Both the position numbers and the translations under genes were made by a program. The notes under the pieces are model-generated. The model was not told the DNA's origin and searched no databases. It saw only the letters and a program-made list of their open reading frames with translations. Of a DNA stretch of 64,000 nt, positions 1 through 10,100 are shown piece after piece (positions within the stretch are counted from its first letter, which is position 1; every line of letters starts with the position of its first letter). Source of the stretch: Trichostrongylus colubriformis. Taxonomy: Eukaryota > Nematoda > Chromadorea > Rhabditida > Trichostrongylidae. The stretch is from NCBI GenBank assembly GCA_963978905.1, contig OZ022261.1, forward strand, positions 27,277,686 to 27,341,685. The letters run 5' to 3'.

Positions 1-684
1 TGGTTGAATCGCTCCGTCAGGCCATTCTCCCGGGGACTGTACCCCTTAGTGTAAACGTGGTCAATGTCCATCAAAGATCGCAGCTCGTTCATCAATCGGT
101 TATCGAATTCGCCTCCTTGATCAGAGAGAATACATTTTGGTTGGCGTCCCCCCTCAGCAATCCACCTTTCAAACAGCACTCTGGCCACCACTGATGCGGT
201 TTTTCGATGGAATGGCATAGGCTCCTCCGAACTTTGAAAAGTGGTCGATTACACTGAGTATATATCGGTTTCCATCCGCTGTGGGACCCATCTCCAAGAT
301 ATCCACCCCCACAAGCTCGTACGGCTTCGTGGTCACTATGGGCTTGAGCGGTGGGGTCATTGGCACGCGGTTATTGTGGCAGAGGCATTCCCTGCACTCC
401 TGCGACCACTGGATAATATCGCGCTTCATAGTCTCCCAGAACAAACTTTTCGACAACTGACGGATTAGTTTCCTCGGGCCAAAATGCCCCGCCAGCGGAC
501 TTGCGTGTGCTTCTTCGAAGATTTCCCGCCTCTTCGACTTTGGTACCACTCGGCGCAAGGAACAGTTCTCCAGTAATGCCAAGTATCCGTGATCAAGCAC
601 GAAGTCCGCCACTTTGAACCTCTGAGAGGTATCGGGAATAGCTACTTCCCGATCCAGATTTCCCTTTTCCAGGTTCACCATCAC
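1..684 (-). pseudogene. Gypsy integrase, frameshifted and cut by window start
   Basis: The open part (169-684) carries the HHCC zinc-binding domain (His60, His67, Cys97, Cys100) and the first catalytic Asp (Asp128, in VGVDIL). Its frame closes at 169. The next part of the catalytic core, with the segment CILSDQGGEF holding the second Asp and downstream a YSPRENGLTERF segment holding the catalytic Glu, is readable in another minus-strand frame from about 205 to 1. The shift is near an AAAAA run at about 205-212. The C-terminal domain and the 3' LTR are outside the window. Confidence 0.88.
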
Positions 685-2798
685 CTCAGCATAGGTGGGG
701 TCTTGTCGAAGCTCAGCGGTCCATGCTCTTCTAGCGTTGCCGCGACTATGAGATCATTGGGAATAGCTTCTGTGCTATCGTCCCCTACGGTTGAGACGAC
801 CCCCCGACTCAAAGCGTCTGCCACACGGTTTGCTGCCCCCTTCAGGTAAATAATCTTAAGATTATACTTCTGAAGTTCCAGTGCCCATCTGAGCACCCGC
901 GCAGACACATTGGTTCTTTTGAACAGTGCGGTCAAAACTTGGTGGTCCGTGTATACTTCTACAGGAAGTCCGTACACGAACATATGAAACTTCCTTAACG
1001 CAAAGACGACTGCCAAAGCTTCCAGGTCAGTGACATGATAGTTCTTTTCACATCGCGACAGTCCCTTTGATGCGAAGAACACACGGTGGAGGAAGCCATC
1101 GTCCCCCTCCTGACTTAGGACGGCTCCAAGACCTCGAACACTTGCGTCCGTGTGAATTTTGAAGGGCCTCCTGCCGCTTCTTGCTGCCTCAATATCCGGC
1201 TGAGCTAACACTGGGGCTTGCTTGATGATTGACTTCAGCTTGTCAAAGCATGACCTCCGCAGGGAATCCCACTTGAACAGCGCTCTCTCTGAGGTCATCT
1301 CGTGTAGCGGGGCGGCTACCTTCGAGAACCCCAATACGAACTTCCGGTAGTATGAACACATCCCCAGAAACGTTCGAAGGTCCGAGCGCGACTGTGGTAA
1401 GGGGAAGTTTTCAATTGCTTCCACCTTGGCTGGATCCATGTGCAACCCGTCGTAGGTAATTACATGGCCAAGGAACTCAACCTTCTTTTCCAATAACACG
1501 CATTTCCTCGGGTTTAGCTTGAGGCGTGCTTTTGATAGCTCCTGGAAAACTTGTTCCAGAACCTGAAGATGCCTACCCATGGTTTCTGTTGCCACCATTA
1601 TATCGTCCAGGTAGCAAAAAACGTCATCTCCAAGTACCGGCCCCAGAACAATATGCATTAGCCGCTGAAACACCGCGGGTGAAGACGCGAGACCAAAAGG
1701 CAACACGCGAAACTGATACAGTCCTTCGGTGGTAGTGAAGGCTGATTTCTCCTTTGCGTCCTCTGATAGACTTATCTGCCAATATCCAGACGATAAGTCC
1801 AGAGTGGAGAAGTACCTCCTGCCCTTTAGACTTTGCAGGATCGCATCGATAGTGGGCAACGGGTAGCTATCAATTTTAGTCACCTGGTTGACTTTCCGAT
1901 AGTCTACACACAACCTAAGCGATCCGTCTTTTTTGTGCACCAAAACTATTGGTGATGCCCAACTCGATTTACTGGGTTCAATGATCTTCCTGTCCTGCAG
2001 ATCACTGAGTATCCGTCTGAGCTCTACCCAGGTGGCCAGTGGTACCGGCCGAGCTTTTTGCCTTATTGGGGAAGCATGTGCGGTATCGATACTATGCTCC
2101 ACCAAGGTGGTCTGGGTGAGTTCTTGGTCGCTCACCGCAAAGACGTGGGCATACCGCTTGACTAAACTGTCGAGTTCATCGTGGCCCTCACCACTCGTCC
2201 TGTTATCGTGGAGCGATTTTAGCAATCTTCCCTCCCGATCTGCTGGTAGAGGTGCCGTGCGCTGTAACATGTCTCCGGAATATTTTACGGGTGCAGCGTC
2301 CACAACTTCCGTAGGCTCAATTGCGCCCACCTTCTCCCCCACTCGGAAAATCTTTGCTCCTGCAAAGGTGTTCGTTACCGGCAGCTCCACTGCCTCCTTT
2401 CCTCCTTCCCATACCATATCTGGGATCAGGTTATCCTCGGACCAAAAGATTCCTTTCTGAGTAAGGTTCTTGCACCTTACTGGTACCGTCCTTGTCTCCC
2501 CTGATCGCAAATACACTCTCTTTGCAACGGTGACAGGAAGAGAAGTCTTTGGTTTCCTTTCCCGAAAGGCTCGGCGCTTGCAATCACGCTCTTTTACGGG
2601 TGACTCCTTTTGTGCTCCACTCGGAGTACCTCTTGATGAAGTGATGGGACTCTGCTGGATGAGGTCGTAGCCCAGCTGCCTGAGCGCATTGGTACCCAGA
2701 ACCATCATCCCGTCCCCTCCCGACATGACGAACACGGCGATACGCTGCTTCCTGTCATTCAACTGGAGCGTTAGCCTTATCGCACCCTTGAAAGACAT
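681..2798 (-). CDS. pol: Gypsy pol: protease end, reverse transcriptase, RNase H
   Basis: This 705-codon frame begins inside the protease (residues 1-45, ending in the GTNAL element). Reverse transcriptase covers about 250-450, with the motif-A segment FSTLDLSSGYW (329-340), VLPFGLASSP (365-374) and the catalytic YLDD at 396-399. RNase H covers about 545-665, with HTDAS (Asp551), TDLEAL (Glu593), YTDHQ (Asp618) and ADALSR. All catalytic residues appear intact. The frame stops at 681; the downstream linker and integrase continue in a different frame, and the switch lies around a GGGG run at 697-700. It is a plausible recently active element with an apparent frameshift. Confidence 0.93.
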   Translation of the reverse strand: MSFKGAIRLTLQLNDRKQRIAVFVMSGGDGMMVLGTNALRQLGYDLIQQSPITSSRGTPSGAQKESPVKERDCKRRAFRERKPKTSLPVTVAKRVYLRSGETRTVPVRCKNLTQKGIFWSEDNLIPDMVWEGGKEAVELPVTNTFAGAKIFRVGEKVGAIEPTEVVDAAPVKYSGDMLQRTAPLPADREGRLLKSLHDNRTSGEGHDELDSLVKRYAHVFAVSDQELTQTTLVEHSIDTAHASPIRQKARPVPLATWVELRRILSDLQDRKIIEPSKSSWASPIVLVHKKDGSLRLCVDYRKVNQVTKIDSYPLPTIDAILQSLKGRRYFSTLDLSSGYWQISLSEDAKEKSAFTTTEGLYQFRVLPFGLASSPAVFQRLMHIVLGPVLGDDVFCYLDDIMVATETMGRHLQVLEQVFQELSKARLKLNPRKCVLLEKKVEFLGHVITYDGLHMDPAKVEAIENFPLPQSRSDLRTFLGMCSYYRKFVLGFSKVAAPLHEMTSERALFKWDSLRRSCFDKLKSIIKQAPVLAQPDIEAARSGRRPFKIHTDASVRGLGAVLSQEGDDGFLHRVFFASKGLSRCEKNYHVTDLEALAVVFALRKFHMFVYGLPVEVYTDHQVLTALFKRTNVSARVLRWALELQKYNLKIIYLKGAANRVADALSRGVVSTVGDDSTEAIPNDLIVAATLEEHGPLSFDKTPPMLR

Positions 2799-4699
2799 TC
2801 TGTTGCCCGAGCATCATACACCTGTTTCTGCTGACCCAAAGGGATCTCTTCCACATCAGCATCCAGGTCGAATCCTGTCTTCCAAGCTTTCTGAAGCATT
2901 TGCAACGGTATGATACTGATTTGAGAGCCTGTGTCCAACAACGCTGTGCGTGACATCCCCAGAAGATGCACCTCCGCCATTGTTTGCTCTCCCACCAGGT
3001 CGCACTCCCTTTCGGCCTCCACTGCGCCACATATCCACTTTCTCAGGGAAGCTGTAAATATTCTTGCCGTTCCTGCTTGTGGATCTGTTTTGGCCTCCTT
3101 TCCTGTGGCGACCTGCTTCCTTTCTACTTTGCAATCCTTTTTTAGATGCCCCTGCTTATTGCAGTTGTAGCACCTCACGGTGGGTCTACTTCGATCCCTT
3201 TTCGTCAGGGCCTCTTCCGCACTGGGTGTGGGTTCTCGTGTTTCTATAGAGCTTGGACCATTTATAGTCCTATGGTCTGCCCTGTGCCTCCCGCCTTCCT
3301 GGCGTCTTCGATCATAAGTCTCTGACACATTGCGCATTGCTGCGGCCACCTCTCTACTCCTTTCACTCCTCTGTGCCATGATCTTCACCATGTCGTACGC
3401 CAGTTCCTTAGGAGCGATCTCCATCGTCGTGAAAAGTTGGAGGTACTCAGGCCAATCCGTTAGCTGGCTCACCAACTCTCCGGCCCTTGTACGGGACAGT
3501 TCTTGTTCGGACGCATCGGGATAGGCTTCACTGGACAGCCTCTCTAACTCTAGACAATACCTCGTCACATCACCTGTTTTCCTGAGGCGTTTTAGCTCCA
3601 TGTATGCCCTCATTTGGGACGCGGGATCATTTTGTCTGAACTTGGAGCGTAGTGCTCCCACAAGGTCATCAAAGCTCCCTTCTCTTAAGTGCTTTGGTAG
3701 TGCTTTTGCTACTGCCTTTGGGTATCCGTCCAATTTTGACAGGAACAATTGGACAAGTAAGTCATTTCTTAGCCCCAGGTTCCGATATTTCATCGTGAAC
3801 CTCACGATGAGGTCCTCAAATTTACGCCCTTGGGCATCGCTATACATCTCTACTTCGGGTAGGGCCATAGCAGCAAATATGGAACCTATGGCGCTATCGA
3901 AATGAGCTGACCCACCTTGGCTTTGGCACCGTATCGACGACGATGGGCTCGAGGCCGCTGTCCTCGGCTTGAATTCTGTCGTCTCGTCTGGCTGCAAGTT
4001 CGCCTGCTCAGCTACATTTCTACGACTAGCACGACTACCGATCCTACCTTGAGCGGCAGCTATTGGATCGAAGTGGAGGTGATACTCGACGTTGTCGAAG
4101 TCGCCGACGTTCAGCTGCTCATATTCGACCGGCCTGTTGTTGTCACCGTGTGCTCCATGCCGGGATTCCTGCAAGTGTAATGCATCAGTATGCTGAACCT
4201 GTTCACTACATCTGTGAGACTCCGGAGTGTCCTCCACCTTCAATGGGGCTACCCTCTCAGGTTGTATACGGCCTTGCCGAGTTTCTACACTTGCCAAAAC
4301 CTCGAGCGCCTCTCGCACCATACTTTTCAGCGCACGAGCTTCTACTTCCCACTCTCTCAGCTGCTCAAGCTCTTTCTCAATGAGAATGCATTCCTCATTT
4401 ATCCTTGAGCTTGCCATCTCTACCAGCTGCTCAGTGGACCTCGTAGAAACTCCCTGTGCGACCTGTGCGGGTACCTCTCGCAGAACCGACAGCCTCTCTG
4501 CAATGACTTCCGCGGAAGCACGCACCTGCTGTACGTCCGTTTCCGCGATCTTATCCACCTTTTCCACAAGGTGCTCCAGCGTAGCTTTCATGGACGCAAG
4601 CTGGTCTGCCGTCGTGGGCTCCTCCAGCAACAGTTGCTCCAGCTCCGCTGCATTCATCTCTGGGCTTGTCGACATTGCTCTATCTGCAAGCAAGTACAC
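2777..4699 (-). CDS. gag: Gypsy gag polyprotein with start of aspartic protease
   Basis: This 640-codon frame encodes capsid/nucleocapsid and the first part of the protease. The N-terminal 150 residues are rich in Glu, Leu and Ala and look coiled-coil. A CX2CX4HX4C zinc knuckle (CYNCNKQGHLKKDC) lies at residues 510-523, and the protease active site ALLDTGS has its DTG at 589-591. The frame ends at 2777 while the rest of the protease continues in another frame starting near 2798, in phase -1. No classic slippery heptamer is visible at the switch. A one-base indel in a CGGG run would explain it, so decay or assembly error is preferred to programmed frameshifting. The start could be the Met at 4699 or the Met at 4675. 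Confidence 0.9.
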   Translation of the reverse strand: MYLLADRAMSTSPEMNAAELEQLLLEEPTTADQLASMKATLEHLVEKVDKIAETDVQQVRASAEVIAERLSVLREVPAQVAQGVSTRSTEQLVEMASSRINEECILIEKELEQLREWEVEARALKSMVREALEVLASVETRQGRIQPERVAPLKVEDTPESHRCSEQVQHTDALHLQESRHGAHGDNNRPVEYEQLNVGDFDNVEYHLHFDPIAAAQGRIGSRASRRNVAEQANLQPDETTEFKPRTAASSPSSSIRCQSQGGSAHFDSAIGSIFAAMALPEVEMYSDAQGRKFEDLIVRFTMKYRNLGLRNDLLVQLFLSKLDGYPKAVAKALPKHLREGSFDDLVGALRSKFRQNDPASQMRAYMELKRLRKTGDVTRYCLELERLSSEAYPDASEQELSRTRAGELVSQLTDWPEYLQLFTTMEIAPKELAYDMVKIMAQRSERSREVAAAMRNVSETYDRRRQEGGRHRADHRTINGPSSIETREPTPSAEEALTKRDRSRPTVRCYNCNKQGHLKKDCKVERKQVATGKEAKTDPQAGTARIFTASLRKWICGAVEAERECDLVGEQTMAEVHLLGMSRTALLDTGSQISIIPLQMLQKAWKTGFDLDADVEEIPLGQQKQVYDARATECLSRVR

Positions 4700-4926
4700 T
4701 GATCGATCCGTCGAAGAGATCTAATAAGTACACCGGACCTGCGAATCCTACACTGACAGGAAGAGCACCCTGACTAAGATGGCCAACACACCGTCACGGA
4801 GGTTCACGCACGGCCTGCTGCCCTTAGTCGCAGGGGTACTCTGCCTTTCAGGCAGGACTCGCGCCTCAGCTGCTCCAAACGGCCTAATAGGCGGAAGATC
4901 GATATCCGACTCTAGGTCGGATTGGC

Positions 4927-4944
4927 ATCCCGGTTCGGCCCCCA
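4927..4944 (-). other. tRNA primer binding site of gypsy element
   Basis: On the minus strand the 18 bases after the LTR begin TGGGGGCCGAACC. The reverse complement ends in CCA and, with the 3' half of a T-stem before it, looks like the 3' end of a tRNA. The exact tRNA was not identified. Confidence 0.6.
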
Positions 4945-5280
4945 AGTAACGATAGACTACCTTTCGGCAGTTACCGTTGTCACGAGAAGCCACCGAACCC
5001 TACGCGGACACAAGCAAAAAGAACACTCTCCGGCTCTGAGCGAGCCTTATATACCGGCGGGTCCCCTGCCATTGGTTGGTCTCCACGTCCAACGGTGACG
5101 TCATTGGCCGGCTCTCCTGGGTTGCTCTGTATCGATCACGTTCTGTTCTGTTCATCCATGTCTTAACAGTGACGTCATCATGGCCATGCGTCAGCAGCAA
5201 TAGTAACCATCATTCTGTAGTAACAAAACAACAACATACTGTAAGCAACAATAACATGACACTACATAACACACAATACT
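4945..5280 (-). repeat. Putative 5' LTR of the gypsy element
   Basis: The LTR is bounded on the inner side by the primer binding site. The proposed ends form a short inverted repeat, AGTA at one end and TACT at the other, giving 336 bp. On the minus strand there is a TATATAAGGC box (about 5045-5054) and CCAAT-type boxes at about 5071-5080 and 5102. A run of TA repeats (about 5288-5304) lies just outside and may be the target. The outer boundary is inferred because the second LTR is not in the window. Confidence 0.6.
5045..5054 (-). promoter_or_regulatory. TATA box in gypsy LTR
   Basis: Reads TATATAAGGC on the minus strand, with CCAAT-like boxes 20-60 bases upstream. The position fits transcription starting inside the LTR about 30 bases downstream, near 5015. 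Confidence 0.55.
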
Positions 5281-5553
5281 TCAAAGATATATATATATAT
5301 ATATAGAATTCCACCTTTCCCGCAATTTTCTTACTACTGTCTACTTACGTGATCTGAAGCATGCTGTATTCACTTGAACAATCATTCTCGGCAAAGGACC
5401 TATTACTCCTATATACTCAAGAAAGCCTCTTTCTGATCCTTCAGTTGCCCAAGATAATTCGCTAGCTACAGTTAATTTGGGTGGACTAATTATATGTCTC
5501 ATCTAACTTCCATTTGTTCTGGTGTACCGTGTCGTGCAAGGAACTAAATAAAT
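5281..5553. other. AT-rich stretch with TA microsatellite, no gene seen
   Basis: Contains a short TA repeat at about 5288-5304 next to the gypsy LTR. No exon with splice signals was recognised. Confidence 0.5.
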
Positions 5554-5800
5554 AAAAAAAGTATCCGGCTCTAAGATACAGCACCACAGAGTCTCGGCCG
5601 GGTGGGAGGAGCCTTCGGGCAAGTGCCCACCCCGTCGTCCGCCGCGGTCGGAGGCGCATTGTAGGAACACAAAGTTACGTAAACAGTCCCACTCTCCGCT
5701 TCCAACCGCGGCGAACGACGAGACGAGGCTTCTACTCTGAAGCCCCGCTCAGCCGGCCGAGCGTTTAGGGAGCTTTATCCTAGCCAAACCCTCACTTTTT
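5554..5800. mobile_element. GC-rich long hairpin (foldback/MITE-like element)
   Basis: Two arms, about 5571-5655 and 5696-5783, are imperfect inverted repeats. The best core pairs CGCCGCGG at about 5639-5646 with CCGCGGCG at about 5705-5712, and the outer arms pair CTCGGCCGG with CCGGCCGAG. The whole unit is GC-rich against an AT-rich background, and AAAAAGT and ACTTTTT lie at its outer ends. It could be a palindromic MITE or a structured transcript. No target-site duplication was recognised. Confidence 0.6.
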
Positions 5801-6184
5801 CGCGTGAAACTTTACACGGGGCCCCTATTAGGCAAATACAGCATAAATATATGGTAACAAAAAACTCATTTTTCCGTGTACGATCCCTTCAATTAAGAAC
5901 ATTGCGGATTAAATACGAAATTGGGAATGTGCAAAAAAGTAGAAGAAGGCATGCGTTTTCCGAGTGACTGATGAAGTGAACAAAGCAAGTGACATAGTTG
6001 TACGGTAGCCTATGTTGAGGCGACGCACCTAGCATGTGGAGACGTTTTTTTCGCCAACAAAAGAGTGCCCGAGAGTGAGCTATCGCTTGAAGCCCTTATT
6101 GATTTTTCATCTAGTGTATTTTCAAACAAAAATGTTTGCGATTGGATAATGCATCGATTTTGCGAAAATTAGTGGAAAGGTGGA
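5801..6184. other. No feature recognised
   Basis: AT-rich sequence between the hairpin element and the mariner copy. No exon of the carboxylesterase gene was found here. Confidence 0.4.
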
Positions 6185-7029
6185 GGGTGTCCATAAAGTT
6201 CGTTGGCCATTTGTAACAGCGTCGCGTTACGCAACGCGTCGTGATTTTACATAATGATTTCGCATACTCACGATGGGCTATCTTTTGAGCTAGCTATCTA
6301 TCAATTTTCTTCCTGCTGTTCGCACGATAAAGCAGTGAAGATGAGTGATAGTCACCACCACCGCCGATGTTTGCTGGACTACTATAACCTGGGCATCTCC
6401 AGACGTCAGGCCACGACCAGGATGCGTCAGCAGTCTGGTGATAACACCCCTTCTAAGAACTGAATGTCAAAATGGTACTCGCTTCACCAATGGAAACTAT
6501 GGCATCGAAGATATGCCGAGGTCCGGTCGCCCAGCCACCGTCGATCGTCCACTACAGCATCCTACCCAACAATGCCACAATGACGGCAGAGACCCTCTCC
6601 AAAGAATTGCAGGAGGACAAGGTGAAAGCTGCCGCCTTGTCCTAGAAACTTGCAAATCCGTGGTTGCTCTGGGACAACGCGCATCCCCGCAAAGCGAGAG
6701 ATACTCAGACCGTCCTGGACAGGCTGAGCATCAAGACGGTCACGCATCCACCGTATAGCCCATGCGATTACCTCATCTTCCGGTCCATGCAAAATTTCTT
6801 GGACGAAAAACAGCTGAAGAACGAGCGCGACCTCGAGGACGTGATCGAGGACTGGGCCGAGTCGCGGCCGGCCTGCTTTTAGGAGGATGGGGTTGCCTCT
6901 CCACCCGATAGTTGGTGAGAGGTGGTGGGTATGCATGACGATCATATCATGGACCGGTAATTTCAACTTGGTGAGTTATCCCTACAAGCTCTGAAAAAAA
7001 CGAATGGCTAACGGACTTTATGGACACCC
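6185..7029 (+). mobile_element. Decayed mariner-family transposon
   Basis: Terminal inverted repeats at 6185-6210 and 7004-7029 match at 24 of 26 positions; each begins GGGTGTCCATAAAGT. Between them lie + strand remnants of a mariner transposase in several frames: an HTH-like start (HHRRCLLDYYNLGISRRQA, about 6350), GNYGIEDMPRSGRP (about 6494-6535), LWDNAHP with the second catalytic Asp (about 6667) and HPPYSPCDY with the third Asp (about 6745-6770). The D-to-D spacing is 30 rather than the 34 of mariner because a few residues are missing. At about 845 bp it is internally deleted and inactive. It ends only 40 bases before a carboxylesterase exon. Confidence 0.88.
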
Positions 7030-7069
7030 AATAAAAGGATCACAATCACTGTTGCTGCTTCAATTCCAG

Positions 7070-7152
7070 ACCTGCAAACGAGTCGAAGTTTAGTGGACTT
7101 TCTTCGTCGTCGAAAAGTGGAAGATTTCGAGAAAAGGTTTATAACATCAAAA
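7070..7152 (+). CDS. Carboxylesterase exon a (first seen in window)
   Basis: The acceptor is CAATTCCAG, ending at 7069, and the donor is GTACGT at 7153. The frame starts with two bases completing a codon and ends in phase 0. It encodes a segment including LVDFLRRRKVEDFEKR, typical of the helix after the esterase catalytic core. It joins in phase to the exon at 9431. Confidence 0.75.
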
Positions 7153-10100
7153 GTACGTTTAGTTACTCATGATCACTTTGCTAAAATCTCAACGACTTCT
7201 CGCTCGGCTTTACCATGTGGTATTACTAACACTGCCAAGCTCAGCTTCACCATTGCGCAATGTCGCCTCGCAATAATTATAGTAGGTCCACTCTCTGTTG
7301 AACTCGGCAGACATACCTTTCTGTATCTATCCATGATGCACCTGCATTGAGAAACGATAGTTAGATACAGTATGCATCTACATATATCTTTAAAATAGAC
7401 CAACGACTCTCTCCCAAAGTTTAGTATTAGTACTTGATGGGTAACACGTTCAAACGTTTCAGTGAAGCTAAGGAGAAGGAATCGCAAAATTCTAAGTTGC
7501 CGTCTTTTCCAAAAACTAGGTTACCCAGAAGTTAATTCACCTAGGACTTCGAACTGTACCATCGATGAATCGACAAAATCTACAACAACACCAGCGATAT
7601 TTTAGACCTTGTGGCCTTCCCTTTCTTTCCAATATCTTCACTCATCCGTTTCGGCATGCTCTGGACAAGCTGCGAGGTCATTTCTAGAGCATCTTTTCCA
7701 AGCACTGAGGATGGCATCCTTCAACTGGATCGTTTGCAGCAGGAGTAAACTCTCAAACGAGTAGCCTCCAGAAGTTGTAGATTGGACTCAAGTGTGGCAA
7801 CTTGGGTGCTCACTCGAAAGGCTAATAAATAATTCCGGCGTCAAATCACGCCTTCGTTAAGGTACACACATGGACGCGAACATTATCTTGTTGAAATTAA
7901 CAGTGCATTAATAAAAAAAAGCGCTTTTCACTTGGTAACCAGTCACTTCAGATAACGTCTTGAAAGGCAATGTATTCCATGGGGTGTGTGACGTTTACTA
8001 TCCGGCTCTTACCGACAGCCCGACCCATAACAATACCACCAGTGGATCTGCTCTTCGAAAAGCAGCGTGGCTCAAATCTCAAATCCAATGACTTTCCAAG
8101 ATATAGGTTCATACAAATTGAACTTCTTCTCATCAGAAAAGATTACGCTGTTACCTATACGCCGTGAACGACCACGTCAATGGAGTAACCTTGCAAAGAG
8201 CCCCATATCAATGATGCTCCCAGCTCACATGTTCGCTGACAACAAGGACTCGGGCCTCATTGTGCGCGCTCGCGAAATATGGCGTGGACGGAAAACCCCC
8301 CTTGGCTCGATGTGAAAAAACGATTTCAGCAGGCGGTGCACAGAAGTTTTCGACAACCGGATGCCAGCTCATTATGTACAAGGCAGTTGCACCCCCTTTG
8401 TGGAATTGAATGCAGCGTTTATCAGGTGTGTGCAGAATAAATGTCCAAAACATAACTGGCCTTGTCGAAATGAAATCCATTCGAATCTACACAACTTTGC
8501 CAACGATCTGGTAAAGAAAATACGCCATCACGATAAAATTCTGGATTGCAAGAATCGCAATGGCATTTTCAACCAGCATCGTATCGGCGAACTCCTTCTG
8601 ACGCAGGTTTGCATCGAGAACCCGGAAAAAGTTGTCATCCGTTGGGCATAGGTCTGGGGAATAAGGGGAGTTAGTCCCGATGCCTCACTGCATCAGTTTT
8701 GCCGGGTGCGCAAAACAACGTAAAACCCCACACTTCGCAAGTCACCCGACAAAAACTGCTGCAGTTGGGCATCGAGGCTCTCCCTCACCCATTCCCGCCC
8801 CCCCCCCCCTTATTCCCCAGAACTATCCCCGACGGATTGTAATCTCTTATTTGTTCCTTTCGTGCTCGGATGTGTTTCGCGTGGAGTGCACTGTAATACA
8901 GACCTCGAAAGAAAACCAACATATAAACTTTATAATTTCCCCTGTGATGGAATCAAGGCAGGAAAGCTATGTGAACCCATACTTTTGAGGCACCCCAATT
9001 TTCCAGAAAATGCAACTGAAAATTTCGCTTTCTTTGTCTTCAGGTTCACTGATGCGTTTGATCGACGCGATAGCCATCAAGTATCACTGATAAAAATTCG
9101 AAAGCGGATCCTTGGTCTATTCTAGAGATGGAGTTGAAAGATAGAGTGAACCTATACTTTTGTGCACACGATATTGGGGCGCTAAGAGACCTCCAATCGG
9201 GGCTATAAAATTGGTCGATATCTGGCAACTCGCTAAACGTCTTCGCAATAAATGATATTGAAGAAAGAGGAGAGGAAAAGCCCAAGTTGAAGCACTCTAT
9301 GTGATTTTCCTGTTTTTTTTTTCTTTTTTGATATCCATTCGAACTCTCCTGTCATTACTAAACGTGATAACCAACACAAGATTATCTTCAGCGTATGCCT
9401 TCGATGCTGGCGATTTACTTGTTCTTGTAGGGCGTAGATGTACCGAAGATTGGTCTGGACCTGGCACCTGTGATTGGCTCTTCTCCCGAGGATTTCCTTC
9501 CAAAAAGTATTGACGAATTGCGCATGGAAGCACCCAAGAAAAATGCTCTCATCGGTACTTGCAAGTATGAAGGACTACTTTTCGGTAAACTTGCTACCTT
9601 GGATGGTTCATTCTTCTTTCAAAGGCACGTAACTCAAAATAAAAGTAATACTTATGAGATCATTCCTGTGTTGAACGTCTCTGAAGTGTCTCATTCAAAG
9701 ACAGCTCGCAACTACGATAGGTAGAACTTCCGCGAATAAGGGCAAGGTTAATTCCAAAAAATCGCTTGTGATTCCGAGAAAAGCCTGGTAACAGGGAAAA
9801 TACACAGATGCGAGCTGCCGTGGAGGAGCTCGCGCAGAAATGGGCGGACCTAGTCTAAGGAATAATCGCACGGTGAGATACACTACATACATACCGTACG
9901 TATTGATTGAATCGGTTATGGCACTAGCGAGAGGTCGCATTGCGAACAGCTGAACAACCTGCGTTTGGTCACAGAATCTTGACACCCCGTTCGCAGTTTA
10001 CAATTCCAAGACGTCAAAGGGAATAGTGTAGCTTTTTTGATGAATTATCGATGGAAATCTCATGCACGGAGCTTCCCACAACAAAGCTGGACAACACTAG

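Larger units (their letters stand above)
1..5280 (-). mobile_element. Ty3/gypsy LTR retrotransposon, 5' LTR to integrase, truncated by window edge
   Basis: On the minus strand the order is 5' LTR (4945-5280), primer binding site (4927-4944), gag with a zinc knuckle, protease, reverse transcriptase, RNase H and integrase, which is the Ty3/gypsy order. The 3' LTR lies beyond position 1. The coding part is broken into frames that change within the protease (about 2800), between RNase H and integrase (about 700) and within the integrase (about 208). Each break falls at a short homopolymer run. Seen: the domain order and motifs. Inferred: an element that was once a single gag-pol reading frame. 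Confidence 0.93.

Noticed and set aside
2777..2800. Programmed -1 frameshift between gypsy gag and pol
   Set aside because: The switch falls inside the protease domain and no slippery heptamer is visible; a one-base indel in a G run explains it better.
3064..4724. Plus-strand open frames across the gypsy gag
   Set aside because: Shadows of the minus-strand coding region.
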